From assembly GCA_946528255.1 (NCBI GenBank), contig CAMMYR010000027.1, forward strand, positions 1-7,321: a DNA stretch of 7,321 bases. Direction: 5' to 3'. Source of the DNA: an uncultured Methanomicrobiales archaeon. Lineage in GTDB: Archaea > Thermoplasmatota > Thermoplasmata > Methanomassiliicoccales > Methanomethylophilaceae. Made by a program: the position numbers and the translations under genes. Below the pieces are notes generated by a model that saw only the letters and a list, made by a program, of their open reading frames with translations, did not search any database and was not told where the DNA came from. This document shows positions 5,449 to 7,321 of the stretch, one piece after another; the stretch's first letter is position 1; every line of letters begins with the position of its first letter.

Positions 5449-6759
5449 ATGGACCCCCTCCTGATCGCTTGGTCTGCACTGATGTCTGTATTAGGCTCCG
5501 CCATGGGGCTGTTCAGCGGCCTGACGCCGGGCATACACGTGAACACCCTGGCCGCCATACTGGTGTCCTCTTTCGCATCCATAGCGGCCTTCATAGGCGG
5601 CTTCGTCCCGGAGGCCTGGGTGCCCGTGCTGGTGTCATGCTGCATAATGTCGGCGGGGGTGGTCCATTCCTTCGTGGATTTCGTTCCGTCTGTGTTCCTA
5701 GGGGCGCCGGATTCGGAGGATGCGGTATCGGTGCTGCCGGGTCACAGGCTCCTGCTGGAGGGCAGGGGCCAGGAGGCTGTCTCCGCAGCCGCCATAGGGA
5801 GCCTGGTGGGATGCTCCGCGGCCATAATGCTGGCCATACCCCTGCAATACATCCTGATCAACGGCGGGGACGGGCTGGTGGACTCCCTCACGCCCGCGGT
5901 GCTGTCCATAGCCACGGCCATATTGGTCCTGGCGGAGTTCAGGCGCGGGGCCCGGGAGGGGTTCGCAACCGCTGCGATAATGATGGTATCCGGAGGTCTG
6001 GGGTACGCGGTGATGACCCAGCCCATACCGTCCGCAGGGATCCTGGGCGAGGGCACGCTGATGTTCCCGATGCTCACCGGCCTGTTCGGTATGCCTCCGC
6101 TCCTATCGTCCCAGAGGGGCGGGAGGACCCCGAAGCAGAAGGAGGGGAGGAAGGACCCGGTGGGGCCGATCCCGGGGCTGAAGGGCGTGATCACGGGATG
6201 CATCGCGGGGTGGTTCCCCGGGATAACATCCACCGTCGGGGCATCGATGGCGGCCGCGTTCCTGCCTGAGGGCAGGCCGGAGAGATTCATAGCCACCGTG
6301 GCTTCCATTGGAACCGTCACATCGGTGCTGGCTCTGGTAACCATGTCCGCTACTGGGAAGGGTCGCACGGGCATAGCGCTGGCTATAGGGGATGTGATGG
6401 GGGATTCGCTCGGCGGATTCATGTCAGAGGGGTTCATGCTGTTGTTGTTATCGGCAGCCATCGCGGCCGCCTTGGGATATAAGATGACCATCGTTTCCGG
6501 TGGAAAGATGGCTTCGGCGCTGTCGGGTCGGGACGCTTCCAAGATCAATAAGCTGGTGGCGGTCGCGGTATCCGCCCTGGTCCTGATGATGACGGGGCCG
6601 TTCGGGATTGCAGTGCTTGTGATATCGACCGCTATCGGCTATCTGCCGCTGATGTTCGGCACCAGCAGGGTGGTGCTGTGCGGCTGCCTGCTTGTGCCAG
6701 TGCTGATAATGGAGTTGATCCGAGCCAGGTTGAGGCTCACTTCAGGAGGTGTGTTATGA
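5449..6759 (+). CDS. TctA-family (PF01970/COG1784) integral membrane permease
   Basis: A highly hydrophobic protein with about ten or more membrane segments. Two copies of the family's glycine-proline loop are visible: GLFSGLTPGIH (20-30) and GCIAGWFPGITSTVGA (250-265). They mark the internal duplication of TctA permeases and are likely the substrate site. In bacteria TctA works with TctB and a periplasmic binding protein on carboxylates. No TctB or binding-protein gene is present here, as is common for the archaeal stand-alone form, whose substrate is unknown. The family usually ends soon after the last helix, here RVVLCGCLLVPVLIMELI (to residue 424). The next codon is CGA (6721), the gene's only one, and the extra 12 residues overlap the ribosome-binding site of the next gene. 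The standard TGA overlaps the next ATG as ATGA, so the longer version remains possible. Confidence 0.88.
   Translation: MDPLLIAWSALMSVLGSAMGLFSGLTPGIHVNTLAAILVSSFASIAAFIGGFVPEAWVPVLVSCCIMSAGVVHSFVDFVPSVFLGAPDSEDAVSVLPGHRLLLEGRGQEAVSAAAIGSLVGCSAAIMLAIPLQYILINGGDGLVDSLTPAVLSIATAILVLAEFRRGAREGFATAAIMMVSGGLGYAVMTQPIPSAGILGEGTLMFPMLTGLFGMPPLLSSQRGGRTPKQKEGRKDPVGPIPGLKGVITGCIAGWFPGITSTVGASMAAAFLPEGRPERFIATVASIGTVTSVLALVTMSATGKGRTGIALAIGDVMGDSLGGFMSEGFMLLLLSAAIAAALGYKMTIVSGGKMASALSGRDASKINKLVAVAVSALVLMMTGPFGIAVLVISTAIGYLPLMFGTSRVVLCGCLLVPVLIMELIRARLRLTSGGVL
6721..6723 (+). other. CGA codon near the end of the TctA-family gene
   Basis: Codon 425 follows the last hydrophobic segment. It is the only CGA in this gene, whose other 13 preceding arginine codons are AGG, CGC, CGG or AGA. 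This is the weakest of the five cases, because the frame ends in a normal ATGA overlap 12 codons later. Confidence 0.35.
6744..6751 (+). promoter_or_regulatory. Shine-Dalgarno sequence of the DUF3800 gene
   Basis: AGGAGGTG lies four bases before ATG 6756. It is the clearest ribosome-binding site in the window and suggests translation from a leadered transcript that starts upstream, probably co-transcribed with the TctA gene. Confidence 0.65.
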
Positions 6760-7321
6760 CCGGATTGATCGCAATCGATGAGTCGGGTGATCTGGGATCG
6801 CATGGAACAAAATACTTCGTCATTGCAGCGATAGTTGTCTTCCGTTCTCGTGATCTCAAAAAAGCTGCAAGCCTTTTACCCAAGTCATTCGAATCGAAAT
6901 GGTACAACACAACACCGGATCAAAGAAGGACCATCTTGAGTGAACTCTCGGCGTCGAAGTTCAAGGTTGTTTATACCGTTGTCGAGAAGAACAACCCGGC
7001 GAATAACAAGCATATGTACGGTAATGAGCTATACAAAGCGGTACTGGAATAGGTATTAGATGATGCAATGCAAACACTTCATTGCAGGGATTTTAACGTT
7101 TTATTGGATCGTTGCAGGTTCATAACCAATGATGAATTCAGGAATATGGTTCGCATGCAAGCCAAAAAGTACGGTCTTAATCCGATTAGAGTTGATAAAG
7201 TATCTTCCGAGCAGAATCAATGCATCCAGCTGGCGGATTTCATCGCAGGCGCAGCCAGAGCCAAGCATGAAGAAGGTGATAGTACGCCCGACACGGGTTT
7301 AAGAAATGTATCCTTTGCCCG
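6756..7321 (+). CDS. DUF3800-family protein, partial, interrupted by an in-frame TAG
   Basis: The N-terminus LIAIDESGDLG (residues 4-14), followed by KYFVIAAIVV, is the DUF3800 signature. The family's C-terminal motif IQLADFIAGA appears at about 157-166 in the same frame. Between them, codon 99 is TAG (7050-7052), after LYKAVLE. The frame then stays open and protein-like for 89 codons to the window edge. Either the TAG is decoded (pyrrolysine in a methanogen with the pyl genes) or the gene is a pseudogene by a CAG-to-TAG change. DUF3800 has no firmly established function and is common in mobile and defence-associated regions. Composition differs from its neighbours: GC is about 42% at 6841-6900 versus 65% at 6181-6240, and arginine uses AGA and CGT much more, suggesting acquisition. 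The 3' end lies outside the window. Confidence 0.8.
7050..7052 (+). other. In-frame TAG inside the DUF3800 gene
   Basis: The amber codon lies between the two conserved DUF3800 motifs, with the reading frame kept on both sides. Candidate pyrrolysine codon or recent nonsense mutation. Confidence 0.6.

Noticed and set aside
1..7321. CRISPR arrays, tRNA or rRNA genes, insertion sequences
   Set aside because: I saw no regularly spaced repeats, cloverleaf-like segments, transposase motifs or terminal inverted repeats by eye. A covariance-model scan would settle small RNAs.

Overview
The window looks archaeal, most likely a methanogen of the Thermoplasmata/Methanomassiliicoccales kind. Direct evidence for Archaea: TATA-box-like elements lie about 24-26 bp upstream of several ATG codons with almost no leader; the tyrosyl-tRNA synthetase is of the compact archaeal type; the hypoxanthine/guanine phosphoribosyltransferase is of the archaeal subfamily; and a TctA-type permease sits beside it. 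The order-level guess is weak. It rests on overall gene style, AGG-dominated arginine usage, and an in-frame TAG that would suit a pyrrolysine user.

Layout. (1) 1-189: the 3' end of an unidentified gene. (2) 186-2458: a two-gene ABC exporter unit, with the ATPase and the ABC-2/NatB-like permease overlapping by ATGA, preceded by a TATA box and an inverted repeat at the start codon, and followed by a strong GC hairpin. (3) 2418-2639, minus: a small ribbon-helix-helix/RelB-like protein without a partner toxin, divergent from (4) 2757-3731: a DHH/DHHA1 phosphoesterase of the NrnA type. (5) 3505-4782, minus: tyrS, convergent with the DHH gene and divergent from (6) 4840-5403: hpt, across a 57-bp bidirectional promoter. 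(7) 5449-6759: a TctA-family membrane permease. (8) 6756 to the window edge: an AT-richer DUF3800 gene interrupted by an in-frame TAG.

Most striking observation. Five genes (the 5' partial gene, the permease, the DHH gene, tyrS, and the TctA gene) run past the point where their protein should end, and at each such point the codon is CGA. By my hand count, the gene bodies before these points contain about 102 arginine codons and none is CGA; CGA appears again only in the non-coding-looking tails. At the tail-to-tail DHH/tyrS junction both strands carry CGA inside one 7-bp sequence, CGAATCG, exactly where TGAATCA would give two ordinary stops. This could mean that CGA acts as a termination codon here, by release-factor reassignment or by C-to-U editing to UGA. 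It could also be a systematic artefact or rare-codon coincidence. CDS coordinates below follow the standard code, and each entry states the earlier CGA end.

The genes do not form one pathway. They are mostly housekeeping (tyrS, hpt, nanoRNA/phosphoester turnover) plus two transport units, with a probably acquired DUF3800 gene at the right edge.
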